Shown: positions 53,282 through 61,919, counted from the stretch's first letter. The stretch: DNA of 64,000 nucleotides from Marinospirillum alkalitolerans (GCF_045055655.1 NZ_JBANFI010000002.1:375376-439375); one strand, 5' to 3'. Numbers and translations are program-made. The notes: a model not told the origin generated them from the sequence alone.

Positions 53282-53304
53282 GGAGCCTGATGGCTCCCTA
53301 TCTT
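53282..53304 (+). terminator. Displaced yggT terminator
   Basis: GGAGCC-TGAT-GGCTCC followed by CTATCTT. Before the insertion it lay a few bases after the yggT stop; the element now separates them by 1.5 kb. The T-run is poor. Confidence 0.55.
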
Positions 53305-53323
53305 GCCGATCAAAGAGGTGAGC

Positions 53324-54709
53324 ATGTCCCAGCAGAGTGCTTTTCAATCTCAGACTGAGCTTTTTGCGCCCTGTCTCAGTGTCAGTCAACTCAATCAGCA
53401 GGCGCGCCGCTTGTTGGAAGGCGGGCTGGTCAACCTCTGGGTGGAAGGCGAGATTTCCAATTTCACCCCTTCAGCCTCAGGGCATTGGTATTTTACGCTC
53501 AAAGATGAACAGGCACAGATCAGTTGTGTTCTGTTTAGCCAGCGCCAACTGCTCTTAAAGCCCCCGAACAACGGTGATCAGGTGCGCCTGAAAGGTCAGG
53601 TCAGTCTGTATGAGCAGCGGGGCCAGTATCAGTTTCTGGTCTCTGGTTTACGCCAGACAGGCCTGGGTGATGCCTTACTGCGCTTTGAAGAGCTCAAGCA
53701 GAAGTTACAGGCAGAAGGTCTCTTTGATCCGGCGCGCAGACGGCCTTTGCCTCTTTATCCAGATCGTATCGGAGTGATCACCTCTGCGCAGGGTGCCGCC
53801 CTGCATGATGTGCTGAAGGTGATTCAGCGGCGTTGGCCGCTTGCTCAGGTGCTGCTCTATCCAGCACAAGTACAAGGTAAAGAAGCCCCTTTAAGCCTCA
53901 GGCGCGCCTTGGCTCTGGCTCAGTATCATGGACAGCCAGATGTCCTGCTGCTGGTGCGTGGTGGAGGCAGCCTAGAAGATTTACAGGCCTTTAATGATGA
54001 AGTGCTGGCCCGTATGGTGGCCGCCTCAGCGATTCCCGTCGTGACGGGCGTTGGACATGAAACAGACACCACGCTGGTCGATTTTGTCAGTGATCTGCGC
54101 GCTCCCACTCCTTCTGTTGCTGCAGAAAGCGTCACACCAGAGCGCACGCAGCTGCTGGCCAAGCTTGAACAGCAGCAAGGGCGTTTACTGCATGCCTTGA
54201 TGCTGCGTTTACGAGCAGAACAACAAAGGCTGGATGAACTCAGCTGGCGTTGTGCCCAACCACGTCAGCTCACGGTGGCTCGCCAGCGTTGGACCCAGTT
54301 GGATCAGCGCTTGCAAGCTCAGCATCCTCAACGACGTCAGGCCCAGCAGCAGGCGCGTTGGTCTGCATTACAGACGCGCCTGATGTACCAGGCCCCTCAG
54401 CGTCGCTTGGCAACTTATCGAACTCAGTGGCAGGCCCTCGTCTTGCGTCTGGAAAGAGCACAAGGCCAGTCTCTAGAGCGCGCCCAGCGTCGTTGGCATG
54501 AGCAGCTCGGTCGCCTTGATCTGATCAGCCCGCTGAGAACCCTCGCTCGTGGTTATGCATTGGTGACGCCTGAAGCCGCACCCACTCAGCCCTTGCGTTC
54601 AGCGACTCAGGTACAGGCTGGTGATCGGCTTCAGGTTCAGTTGGCGCAAGGGCAGCTGCGTTGTTTGGTGCTAGACACTCAGTCTACCGAGATAGCCTCA
54701 TCTGATTGA
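53324..54709 (+). CDS. xseA: Exodeoxyribonuclease VII large subunit
   Basis: With XseB degrades single-stranded DNA to oligonucleotides. 461 residues. N-terminal OB-fold (LSVSQLNQQARRLLEGGLVN, LWVEGEISNFTPSASGHWYF), nuclease core with DRIGVITSAQGAALHDVLKV, LLLVRGGGSLEDLQAFNDEV and PVVTGVGHETDTTLVDFVSD, then a long Gln/Arg-rich coiled coil (about 285-405) that carries XseB subunits. The ATG follows GAGGTG; a CTG-side upstream extension is not needed. xseB is not in the window. Confidence 0.96.
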   Translation: MSQQSAFQSQTELFAPCLSVSQLNQQARRLLEGGLVNLWVEGEISNFTPSASGHWYFTLKDEQAQISCVLFSQRQLLLKPPNNGDQVRLKGQVSLYEQRGQYQFLVSGLRQTGLGDALLRFEELKQKLQAEGLFDPARRRPLPLYPDRIGVITSAQGAALHDVLKVIQRRWPLAQVLLYPAQVQGKEAPLSLRRALALAQYHGQPDVLLLVRGGGSLEDLQAFNDEVLARMVAASAIPVVTGVGHETDTTLVDFVSDLRAPTPSVAAESVTPERTQLLAKLEQQQGRLLHALMLRLRAEQQRLDELSWRCAQPRQLTVARQRWTQLDQRLQAQHPQRRQAQQQARWSALQTRLMYQAPQRRLATYRTQWQALVLRLERAQGQSLERAQRRWHEQLGRLDLISPLRTLARGYALVTPEAAPTQPLRSATQVQAGDRLQVQLAQGQLRCLVLDTQSTEIASSD

Positions 54710-54729
54710 TAACCGAAGGAGAAAAGACG

Positions 54730-55584
54730 GTGATATCTTTATATTCAACGCGTATAGCGCAATACTTAGCGGCTGCGCTGCTTCTGCTGCTGGCCAGCTC
54801 GGCGCAGGCAGGACTCTGGCCACAAGAAGAGCGCGTACCCGGTGGGATTGCCCTGCTTGAAATTCCGCAGCGCAGTGCCGCCGCACCTCATGTGTATTTT
54901 AATGAGCGGCGAGTCTATACCCATCAGCGTGATGGACGTTGGTATGCCTGGGTGGGCATTCCTTTAAGCCAGACACCGGGCGCGACTCAGGCCTTGTGGC
55001 GCACACGCGATGGTGATATCGCGCTGCCTTTTGTGGTGGCCGATAAGGCCTACCCGACCCAGCGCTTGACCGTGGCACCACGCCATGTTGACCTTTCAGC
55101 TGAGGATCTGGCGCGTGTGCAGCGTGAAACCCCTGAGCTGCGTGGCGCGATGGATGACTTCCATCCGGTGCGTATCGCCTTACCTGAGCAGGTGACCCTG
55201 CCTCTCGAAGGACGTCGTACCAGCCCTTTTGGCTTCCGTCGTGAATTCAATGGGCAGGCGCGTAATCCGCATAATGGTCTGGATATTGCCGCGCCCACTG
55301 GCACGCCTATCCTGGCCGCACTGCCTGGTCGAGTCGTGGCTCAGGCGGATTATTTCTTCAATGGCAAAACAGTGGTGCTGGATCATGGCTTGGGTTTCAC
55401 TAGTCTGTATTGCCATATGAGCCAGTTTACCGATTTGCAGATTGGCGACCGTGTTGAAGCTGGTCAGGTGATTGGCTATGTCGGATCGACTGGGCGCTCC
55501 ACTGGGCCGCATCTGCATTGGACGATCAGCCTCAATGGTGCACGGGTTGATCCGGATCTCTTTTTGACCGAGCAGCAGCGCTAG
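54730..55584 (+). CDS. Secreted M23 (LytM) peptidase
   Basis: Zinc metallopeptidase domain that cleaves peptidoglycan cross-links or, if degenerate, activates amidases. 284 residues with a signal peptide (IAQYLAAALLLLLASSAQAG). A beta-rich N-terminal region follows (about 30-150), then the M23 core: first zinc ligands in RNPHNGLDIAAPTGTPILAA (HxxxD), then GFTSLYCHMSQFTDLQIGDR and GSTGRSTGPHLHWTISLNGA (HxH). All ligands are present, so it should be active. Start GTG has AAGGAG eight bases upstream. The gene starts 20 bases after xseA, an association often seen in this group. Confidence 0.92.
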   Translation: MISLYSTRIAQYLAAALLLLLASSAQAGLWPQEERVPGGIALLEIPQRSAAAPHVYFNERRVYTHQRDGRWYAWVGIPLSQTPGATQALWRTRDGDIALPFVVADKAYPTQRLTVAPRHVDLSAEDLARVQRETPELRGAMDDFHPVRIALPEQVTLPLEGRRTSPFGFRREFNGQARNPHNGLDIAAPTGTPILAALPGRVVAQADYFFNGKTVVLDHGLGFTSLYCHMSQFTDLQIGDRVEAGQVIGYVGSTGRSTGPHLHWTISLNGARVDPDLFLTEQQR

Positions 55585-55605
55585 TTCTGCAACCTGCTTT
55601 TATAC

Positions 55606-55633
55606 GGCCACGGAAAGAATCCAGTGGCCTTTT
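55606..55633 (+). terminator. Probable terminator after the M23 peptidase gene
   Basis: GGCCAC/GTGGCC stem with a 12-base loop and TTTT. Short stem, so moderate strength. Confidence 0.55.
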
Positions 55634-55737
55634 GATCTGCTAGCCTCGCAGGGGGATATTCAGCTGCTGAGAAAAAGCCTAATATCTGCTTTGTTGATGT
55701 CTACTCTTCTCTTGCCCGAAAGGATGCGCCCGCCATT

Positions 55738-57534
55738 ATGATCTACAAAAAATTGCTTCTTCCTGCCATTTTACTGGTTTTAGCCTGGGCGCTTTGGGCC
55801 AGTGCGGATTTTATGGAGATCGCCGCTGGCGTGGCACTCTTTATGTTTGGCATGTTTTGCCTGGAGGAAGGGTTTAAAGCCTTTACTGGCGGCACGCTTG
55901 AAGCCATTTTACGCCGCTCGACAGATCGCTTGTGGAAAAGCCTCGCCTTTGGTGGCATCAGTACCACCTTGATGCAATCCAGCACCCTTGTCTCTTTAGT
56001 GACGATTTCTTTTGTCAGCGCTGAAATGATCACGCTGGCGGCGGGGATTGGCATCATTATGGGAGCGAATATCGGCACCACGACCGGCGCTTGGCTGATT
56101 GCGGGCTTGGGCCTGCGGATTAATATTGCGGCCTATGCGATGCCGATGCTGGTCTTTGGTGTGGTGCTGTTGATGCAAAAGAGCAAAGGCTTAAAGGCCG
56201 GAGGCTACCTGCTACTGGGTGCGGGCTTCCTGTTCTTTGGTATTCATTATATGAAAGAGGGGTTTGAGGCCTTTCAGGGCAGTTTTGATCTGTCTGTCTA
56301 TGCCCTCTCTGGTCTCTGGGGTGTGCTGGTTTTTACGCTGATCGGTATGTTGATCACCGTGGTGATGCAATCCAGCCATGCCACCTTGTTGATTATTATC
56401 ACTGCCCTCTCGACCGGACAGGTGAGCTATGAAAACGCACTGGCCTTGGCGATTGGTGCCAATCTGGGCAGCGCGATCACCACGGCACTCGGTGGCTTGG
56501 CGGCCAACTTGGGTGGACGGCGTCTGGCGATTGCCCATGTGGTTTTTAACGTGATTACCGCAGCTGTGGCCGTGACCTTTATCCTCCCGATTGGGACACT
56601 GGTGGATGTGATCGCCAGCTGGATAGGGATCGGAGCAGAAGATTATCTGCTCAAGCTGGCGCTTTTTCATACCCTTTTCAATATGCTGGGCGTGGTTCTG
56701 CTTGCCCCCTTTGTCAAACCGCTGGAAAGCCTGCTACAGCGTTATGTGCAGCAGAAGAAACAGGCCTCTGAGCAGCCCCTCTACCTTTATCCCGAAGCCT
56801 TGGAAACCAACCAGACGGCTGTCACTGCAGTGCGCAAAGAAGTGGAGCACCTATTTGAGAATGCCTATGGCTTATTGGCACATGGCTTAAGTTTAAAGCG
56901 CCAAACCATCGATTCGGAAGAGCCCTTGTCTGAGGCGGTCAAATACACACGCCGTATCTTCCCGATTGATGTTGAAGATCTTTACGAAGAGAAGATCAAA
57001 AGCCTGCATAGCGAGATCGTGGCTTTTATTGGTGAAGCCCAAACGCGCGAGCTGAACCAAGCCGCCACAGAAGAGTTCTATCGCTTGCGTCAGGCGAGTC
57101 GCGATATCGTCGAGGCCGTCAAGGGGATGAAGCATCTGCATAGCAATCTTGAAAAGCATGGCTTGTCTTCTAACCCAGCCATTCGCGAACGCTATGATGC
57201 CATCCGCTTGCAGCTGGCCAAGCTATTGCGTGAGCTGCGTCAACTCTTGAGCAATCAGGACCGTGAGTTCATCAGCCTGTCACTGGATGCGCTGAAAATT
57301 TCAGTCGAAAAATCCAGCCGTCAGCTGATTGATGAGCTGGATGAGATGATTCGTCATCGTCGTATCGTGGCCAGTATCGCCACATCGATTATGAATGACG
57401 AGAACTATGCGACCGAGATCGCCAAAAACCTGATCGATGCGATCCAGTTTTTGACTTCATCCAGTGTGGATTCCAGCGAGCAACTGGCACTGGATGACAA
57501 GGAGATCTCGGCCCTTGCCCAGAAGCCAGATTAA
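55738..57534 (+). CDS. Na/Pi cotransporter family protein with PhoU-like C-terminus
   Basis: 598 residues. N-terminal membrane half with two inverted Na/Pi-cotransporter repeats, each with a QSS motif: GISTTLMQSSTLVSLVTISF and ITVVMQSSHATLLIIITALS, plus GANIGTTTGAWLIAGLGLRI and GANLGSAITTALGGLAANLG. After about residue 350 a soluble helical region resembling PhoU (YPEALETNQTAVTAVRKEVE; LKISVEKSSRQLIDELDEMI). Sodium-coupled phosphate transport is the family function; direction in bacteria with the PhoU tail is not settled. The ATG lacks a close ribosome site. The small basic coiled-coil gene follows after 18 bases. Confidence 0.88.
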   Translation: MIYKKLLLPAILLVLAWALWASADFMEIAAGVALFMFGMFCLEEGFKAFTGGTLEAILRRSTDRLWKSLAFGGISTTLMQSSTLVSLVTISFVSAEMITLAAGIGIIMGANIGTTTGAWLIAGLGLRINIAAYAMPMLVFGVVLLMQKSKGLKAGGYLLLGAGFLFFGIHYMKEGFEAFQGSFDLSVYALSGLWGVLVFTLIGMLITVVMQSSHATLLIIITALSTGQVSYENALALAIGANLGSAITTALGGLAANLGGRRLAIAHVVFNVITAAVAVTFILPIGTLVDVIASWIGIGAEDYLLKLALFHTLFNMLGVVLLAPFVKPLESLLQRYVQQKKQASEQPLYLYPEALETNQTAVTAVRKEVEHLFENAYGLLAHGLSLKRQTIDSEEPLSEAVKYTRRIFPIDVEDLYEEKIKSLHSEIVAFIGEAQTRELNQAATEEFYRLRQASRDIVEAVKGMKHLHSNLEKHGLSSNPAIRERYDAIRLQLAKLLRELRQLLSNQDREFISLSLDALKISVEKSSRQLIDELDEMIRHRRIVASIATSIMNDENYATEIAKNLIDAIQFLTSSSVDSSEQLALDDKEISALAQKPD

Positions 57535-57552
57535 CCAAGGAGTGACAAGAAG

Positions 57553-57822
57553 ATGAAGCTGAAAAAAATCATGGAACGTGTCGCTAATTTTTTAGATGCA
57601 GATAGCCAAACTCAATATAAAGAGCTGTGTTCGATTCGCAAAATCTTGAAAGAGCTCAAACAGAAAGAGCGTAAGCTACGCGAGAAAAACCCAGCCAAGC
57701 TGAGTGAAGAAGAAGCCACTGAGCTGCAAATCAAGCTTGATGTGATTTATGCACAGCGTAAAAAAGGACTCGAGAAGGTCAAGCTGCTGCGTGAAGAGTT
57801 AAAGAAAGCCAAAAAGCAATGA
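57553..57822 (+). CDS. Small basic coiled-coil protein, unknown function
   Basis: 89 residues, not recognised. About one third Lys or Arg, many Glu and Leu, no hydrophobic segment and no cysteine pairs. Two helical stretches are predicted by eye: LCSIRKILKELKQKERKLRE and TELQIKLDVIYAQRKKGLEK, followed by VKLLREELKKAKKQ. It has an AAGGAG-type site (CCAAGGAGTGACAAG before the ATG) and begins 18 bases after the Na/Pi cotransporter stop, so it is probably translated from the same mRNA. It may bind the acidic PhoU-like tail or nucleic acid; neither is shown. Confidence 0.72.
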   Translation: MKLKKIMERVANFLDADSQTQYKELCSIRKILKELKQKERKLREKNPAKLSEEEATELQIKLDVIYAQRKKGLEKVKLLREELKKAKKQ

Positions 57823-57863
57823 GCTACTCAAGAGGCTAAGCCAGCCTAATCAAGGAGAAATTG

Positions 57864-58925
57864 ATGTCGACGCCCAATACAGTGAATTCGCCCACCGGTC
57901 TGATTTGGCTTCTCGGCCTAGCCGCGCTGATGGTGATTCTTGCTGGGCTGAAAGCTGCTGAGGCCATTGTTATTCCTCTCTTGCTGGCGCTATTTATTGG
58001 CATTATCTGCACACCGCTGCTGCATTTTCTGACGCGGCGGCGTGTCCCCGTCGTGCTGGCTGTGGTCATTATCATGGCGCAGCTGGTGGTGTTTGGTTTT
58101 TTGTTCGGTCTGTTTGTCGGGAGTGCGATAGATAGCTTTGTTGATCGCCTGCCAGAGTACCAGCGGCGACTGGAAAGTGAGCTGGTGCAGCTCTTGCCTT
58201 GGCTCGAAGCGCTTGGGGTGCCGGTTTCCAGTCAGCAACTGCTCGATCATTTTAATCCATCGGTGCTGATGGATTGGGTGGGCAAGGCTTTATCCAACTT
58301 GGGCGCACTGATCACCAATCTGTTTCTGGTGCTGTTTATTGTGATTTTTCTGCTGCTAGAAGAAGCCACCTTTGGGGATAAACTGCGCCAAGCCTTGCCC
58401 AATGCGCATCGCTCCTTTGCTCAGGCCAACAGCTTTGTCCAGCAGGTGAATCGCTATCTGGTGATCAAATCGATTGTCAGTTTAATCACGGGTTTGTTGA
58501 TCGCACTTTGGCTGTGGATTCTCGGTGTTGATTTCCCTCTGCTTTGGGGTGTTGTCGCCTTACTGATGAACTTTATTCCCAATGTTGGCTCTATCATTGC
58601 GGCCATTCCAGCCGTGTTGCTGGCCTTAGTGCAGCTGGGTTTATCTGAGGCCTTGCTGGTCGCCAGTGGTTATCTGGCTGTCAATGTTGTGCTGGGTAGC
58701 CTGATTGAACCCCGTTTTATGGGGCGCGGGCTGGGTTTATCCCCTCTGGTGGTTTTTCTCTCTTTGGTGGTCTGGGGTTGGTTGTTTGGCGTGGTGGGCA
58801 TGTTGTTATCGATTCCACTGACGATGATTGTCAAGATCGCGCTGGAGCAAACGCCTTCGACCCAATGGATTGCCGTTTTGCTCGGCAATGGGTTGCGACC
58901 GGCGACTGAAGAAAAAGAGGAATAA
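57864..58925 (+). CDS. AI-2E / PerM family transporter
   Basis: 353 residues, seven or eight membrane helices. Typical order: N-terminal hairpin (TGLIWLLGLAALMVILAGLK; IVIPLLLALFIGIICTPLLH), amphipathic middle segment with SFVDRLPEYQRRLESELVQL, then GLLIALWLWILGVDFPLLWG and FIPNVGSIIAAIPAVLLALV, and NVVLGSLIEPRFMGRGLGLS. The family is named for a reported autoinducer-2 exporter, but members vary; some are Na+/H+ antiporters. PerM is the usual name for this neighbourhood. AAGGAG lies seven bases before the ATG. Confidence 0.85.
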   Translation: MSTPNTVNSPTGLIWLLGLAALMVILAGLKAAEAIVIPLLLALFIGIICTPLLHFLTRRRVPVVLAVVIIMAQLVVFGFLFGLFVGSAIDSFVDRLPEYQRRLESELVQLLPWLEALGVPVSSQQLLDHFNPSVLMDWVGKALSNLGALITNLFLVLFIVIFLLLEEATFGDKLRQALPNAHRSFAQANSFVQQVNRYLVIKSIVSLITGLLIALWLWILGVDFPLLWGVVALLMNFIPNVGSIIAAIPAVLLALVQLGLSEALLVASGYLAVNVVLGSLIEPRFMGRGLGLSPLVVFLSLVVWGWLFGVVGMLLSIPLTMIVKIALEQTPSTQWIAVLLGNGLRPATEEKEE

Positions 58926-58948
58926 GAGGAATAAGACTTGATCTCAAT

Positions 58949-58979
58949 AGGCGCGTTGATTATTGTGCGCCTTTCTTTT
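58949..58979 (+). terminator. Terminator after the AI-2E gene
   Basis: AGGCGC/GCGCCT stem with a wobble pair extending it, a ten-base loop and TTTCTTTT. Its T-run overlaps the first bases of the zinc operon -35. Confidence 0.75.
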
Positions 58980-59009
58980 GACTTGTTTATTGTTACGTTA
59001 TAACATTTG
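58978..59009 (+). promoter_or_regulatory. Promoter with overlapping Zur-like operator for the znu genes
   Basis: TTGACT, 17-base spacer, TAACAT. Over the -10 lies TGTTACG-T-TATAACA (58991-59005): the right half and flanking TTT match the Zur consensus (TGTTATA-N-TATAACA) exactly, and the left half has five of seven. Zinc repression of the operon by Zur is the natural reading. Confidence 0.62.
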
Positions 59010-59017
59010 GGTTGAGT

Positions 59018-59128
59018 ATGAAGGGTTTTCTTTTATCACTGATTCACCTGAGCTTGTTGAGTCGTTTATTGCTACTGCTCCCGCTGATTTTTGCACTCTG
59101 GGGTGCCATCTATTGGGCGGTGAAATAA
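59018..59128 (+). CDS. 36-residue putative membrane micro-protein upstream of znuC
   Basis: Encodes MKGFLLSLIHLSLLSRLLLL and then LPLIFALWGAIYWAVK: one long hydrophobic helix with a short basic start, no recognised family. Four bases separate its stop from the znuC ATG, and znuC has a poor ribosome site of its own, so translation of this ORF may be coupled to znuC. The predicted transcription start is only about five bases before its ATG, so it would be nearly leaderless; that is either a clue or an argument that the real start point is elsewhere. It may be a small subunit of the transporter or a leader peptide. Confidence 0.5.
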   Translation: MKGFLLSLIHLSLLSRLLLLLPLIFALWGAIYWAVK

Positions 59129-59132
59129 AACG

Positions 59133-59903
59133 ATGACCACACCCGCTCAATTGGCCCGCTTCAATAATCTGACGCTGGGCTACGAAAAACATCCCGCTGT
59201 ACATCATTTAAGCGGTGATCTGTTGCATGGAGATCTGTTGGCCGTTGTTGGCCCCAATGGCGGCGGTAAATCCACCTTGCTGAAAGGCATGATGGCTCAG
59301 CTGAAGCCCTTGGGTGGTCGCATAGAGTGGTCGCAGCCGCCTCAACTGGCCTATTTGCCACAACGCGCCCGTTTGGATCTCGATTTTCCACTGCGGGTCA
59401 TCGATTTTGTGGCGCTGGGTTGCTGGCCGCAGGTCGGGGCATTCGGCGGTGTGCGCCGTACGGCGATTCAACAGGTCAGCCGTGCCTTGGAGCAGGTTGG
59501 CATGCAGCAGTTTGAAAAGCGCAGTCTGGATTCCTTATCCGGTGGGCAGCTGCAACGTGTGCTGTTTGCGCGCCTGATCCTTGAAGATGCACCTTTGATC
59601 CTGCTCGATGAGCCCTTTGCGGCAGTTGATGAAGCCACGCAGGAAGATCTGATGCATCTGATTCAGCACTGGCATCAGCAAGGGCGCACCATCATTGCGG
59701 TCTTGCACGATTTACAGCAGGTGAAGCGTCACTTCCCTCGCTGTCTGCTGCTGGCGCGTGAAGTGCTGGGTTTTGGGCCAACAGATCAGGTCTTGACTGA
59801 AGACAACCTCCGTCGTGCGCGCAAGATGCAGGTTGCGTTTGACCCGCTGGCACCCATCTGTGACCTCCATCTCGATGAGGAAGCCGAGGCCAGCCATGCT
59901 TGA
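59133..59903 (+). CDS. znuC: Zinc ABC transporter ATP-binding protein
   Basis: ATPase of the high-affinity zinc importer at the inner membrane. 256 residues. Walker A GPNGGGKSTLL, ABC signature LSGGQLQRVLFARLI, Walker B LILLDEPFAAVD, and the switch histidine in IAVLHDLQQV. The last eight bases overlap znuB. Metal-type ABC family (Zn/Mn); zinc is inferred from the partner ZnuA and the Zur-like site. Confidence 0.93.
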   Translation: MTTPAQLARFNNLTLGYEKHPAVHHLSGDLLHGDLLAVVGPNGGGKSTLLKGMMAQLKPLGGRIEWSQPPQLAYLPQRARLDLDFPLRVIDFVALGCWPQVGAFGGVRRTAIQQVSRALEQVGMQQFEKRSLDSLSGGQLQRVLFARLILEDAPLILLDEPFAAVDEATQEDLMHLIQHWHQQGRTIIAVLHDLQQVKRHFPRCLLLAREVLGFGPTDQVLTEDNLRRARKMQVAFDPLAPICDLHLDEEAEASHA

Positions 59904-60780
59904 GACCTTGTACTTGTGGTTTTTAGAACCCTTTTTAACGCCTGATTTTGGTTTTATGCGTCGGGCCTTGGTGGGGTGTCTGGTGCTGAGTCTTAGCGCT
60001 GCACCTGTTGGTGTTTTTTTGATGCTACGCCGCATGAGTTTGACCGGTGATGCCGTCGCCCATGCGATTCTACCTGGCGCGGCCTTGGGTTATATCATCG
60101 CTGGTTTGTCGTTAGGGGCGATGACGCTGGGTGGCCTGCTGGCTGGTTGGCTGGTCGCGATGCTGGCCGGTGGCCTCGCCAGAGTCACCGTGTTGAAAGA
60201 GGATGCCAATCTGGCAGTGTTTTATCTGGTATCGCTTGCACTGGGCGTGCTGCTGGTGTCCTCGCAAAGTCGCAATATTGACTTGTTGCACCTGCTGTTC
60301 GGCAGTGTCCTGGCGCTCAATAATGAAGCCTTGTATCTGTTGGGTGGGATCGCAACGCTGACGCTCTTACTGCTGGCGATTTTTCTGCGCCCGCTGGTTT
60401 TAGAGTGTATTGATCCGGATTTTTTACAGCGACATAGTCGCTTAGGCACGCCGACCCATTTGGTTTTTCTCGCCCTAGTGGTGTTGAACCTGGTGGCTGG
60501 TTTTCAGGCCTTGGGTACCTTGATGGCGGTGGGCATCATGATTTTGCCGGCCACGGCAGCACGCTTTTGGACACGTCAGCTCGATAGCCTGTTGTTGTTG
60601 GCGGTGGTGCTGGCCATGCTGGGTTGCTGGTGGGGGCTGCTGCTCTCTTGGCATTGGGATTGGCCGACGGGACCAGCGATTATCCTGATGCTGGGCACCC
60701 TGCATCTGGTCTCGATGCTGCTGGGCACCCAAGGCCTGCTGAAACGCTATTGGCCAGTGAAAAAGCATCTTCAATCTTAA
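59896..60780 (+). CDS. znuB: Zinc ABC transporter permease
   Basis: Membrane channel of the importer. 294 residues, about eight helices. Family signatures RALVGCLVLSLSAAPVGVFL, RRMSLTGDAVAHAILPGAAL and AGFQALGTLMAVGIMILPAT. The ATG lies inside the end of znuC (eight-base overlap); the longer open frame upstream is in another frame of znuC and not used. Confidence 0.93.
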   Translation: MLETLYLWFLEPFLTPDFGFMRRALVGCLVLSLSAAPVGVFLMLRRMSLTGDAVAHAILPGAALGYIIAGLSLGAMTLGGLLAGWLVAMLAGGLARVTVLKEDANLAVFYLVSLALGVLLVSSQSRNIDLLHLLFGSVLALNNEALYLLGGIATLTLLLLAIFLRPLVLECIDPDFLQRHSRLGTPTHLVFLALVVLNLVAGFQALGTLMAVGIMILPATAARFWTRQLDSLLLLAVVLAMLGCWWGLLLSWHWDWPTGPAIILMLGTLHLVSMLLGTQGLLKRYWPVKKHLQS

Positions 60781-60797
60781 CCTCAAAGGAGCACAAG

Positions 60798-61919
60798 ATG
60801 AGTAAAAAAAGTTTTCTGGGCTGGGGCAGTGCTTTGCTGCTTGGGCTGAGTGCCAGCAGTTGGGCGGCAGAGCCTCTGCGCGTGGTCACTAGTTTTAGTA
60901 TCTTGCAAGATATGACAGAGCAGGTCGGAGGAGAGCGCGTACAGGTGACCAGTTTGGTGGGGCCGAATCAGGATGCGCATGTCTATCAGCCTCGCCCTTC
61001 AGACTCACGTGCTTTGGCTCAGGCTGATCTGGTGATTATGAATGGTCTGTATTTTGAAGGTTGGATCACCCGTCTTCTCGAAGCCAGTGGCTATCAAGGC
61101 CCGCTAGTGAGTGCTGCTGAGCAGATTCAGGTGATTGCTTATGCGGAAGAAGAAGCTGCATCGGGCCATGATCACGGACACAGCCATAACCACAGTCATA
61201 ACCATGATCACGGCCACAGCCATAGCCACAGTCATAGCCATGATCACGGACACAGCCATAACCACGGTCATAGCCATGATCATGGACACAGCCATAACCA
61301 CAGTCACAACCATAACCACAGCCATAGCCATGATCACGGGCACGGCCATAACCACAGTCATAACCACAGTCATGACCATCATGATCATGGTGAATATGAT
61401 CCCCATGCATGGCAGAGCCTGCGTCAGGGGCAGCAGTATGTCATCGCGATACGTGATGCCTTACAGCAGCTCGATCCTGAGCATGCTGATTTTTATCAAC
61501 AGCGTGCAGCCGCTTATCTAGCCGAGCTGGAGCGGGTGCATCAGCAGTATGTTGCTGCGTTTGCTGCCCTGCCTGCTGAGCGGCGTCGTGGTTTAACTGA
61601 TCATGATGCATTTGGCTATTTAGCACGTGACTATGATGTCACTCTGTTGGCGGCCCAAGGTCTGAGCACCTCCGCCGAGCCTTCTGCAGCAGGTATTGCG
61701 CGCTTGGTGCGTCAGATTCGTGAGCAGCAGATCAGCGCTATTTTTGTTGAAAACATTGGTGATGGTCGCTTGATTGATCAGCTACGTCGAGAGGGCAATA
61801 TCCATTTTGGTGGCACTCTCTATTCGGACGCCTTGGATAGCGAAGGTCCAGCGAGCACTTATCTGGGCATGATGCAGCATAACCTGGAAACCTTGTTGCA
61901 GGCCTTTCAGCCACGCTAG
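60798..61919 (+). CDS. znuA: Zinc ABC transporter substrate-binding protein with long His-rich loop
   Basis: Periplasmic receptor that delivers Zn2+ to ZnuBC. 373 residues with a signal peptide (KKSFLGWGSALLLGLSASSW, cleaved after WAA). Cluster A-I fold: LRVVTSFSILQDMTEQVGGE; first zinc His in GPNQDAHVYQPRPSD; second in ADHD-like GLTDHDAFGYLARDYDV; and the final FGGTLYSDALDSEGPASTYL with the last metal Asp. Residues 123-198 are an insert with 38 histidines in 76 residues, alternating with Gly, Ser, Asn and Asp, followed by EYDPHAW. E. coli ZnuA has the same loop but far shorter. AAGGAG precedes the ATG. The first gene pair overlaps but znuA starts 17 bases after znuB. Confidence 0.93.
   Translation: MSKKSFLGWGSALLLGLSASSWAAEPLRVVTSFSILQDMTEQVGGERVQVTSLVGPNQDAHVYQPRPSDSRALAQADLVIMNGLYFEGWITRLLEASGYQGPLVSAAEQIQVIAYAEEEAASGHDHGHSHNHSHNHDHGHSHSHSHSHDHGHSHNHGHSHDHGHSHNHSHNHNHSHSHDHGHGHNHSHNHSHDHHDHGEYDPHAWQSLRQGQQYVIAIRDALQQLDPEHADFYQQRAAAYLAELERVHQQYVAAFAALPAERRRGLTDHDAFGYLARDYDVTLLAAQGLSTSAEPSAAGIARLVRQIREQQISAIFVENIGDGRLIDQLRREGNIHFGGTLYSDALDSEGPASTYLGMMQHNLETLLQAFQPR
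61164..61391 (+). repeat. Degenerate CAT/CAC-rich repeat coding the ZnuA His loop
   Basis: 228 bases of degenerate short tandem units (mostly 6- and 12-base pieces of the form CACAGCCATAAC and GATCACGG), encoding the X-His dipeptide series. Such tracts can change length by slippage in steps of six bases without breaking the frame. Confidence 0.85.

Noticed and set aside
61066..61521. Open frames on both strands over the znuA repeat, and a possible CRISPR-like array
   Set aside because: The repeat units are short, irregular and without spacers; the frame that reads as alternating His belongs to znuA. The other frames exist only because CAT/CAC repeats lack stops.
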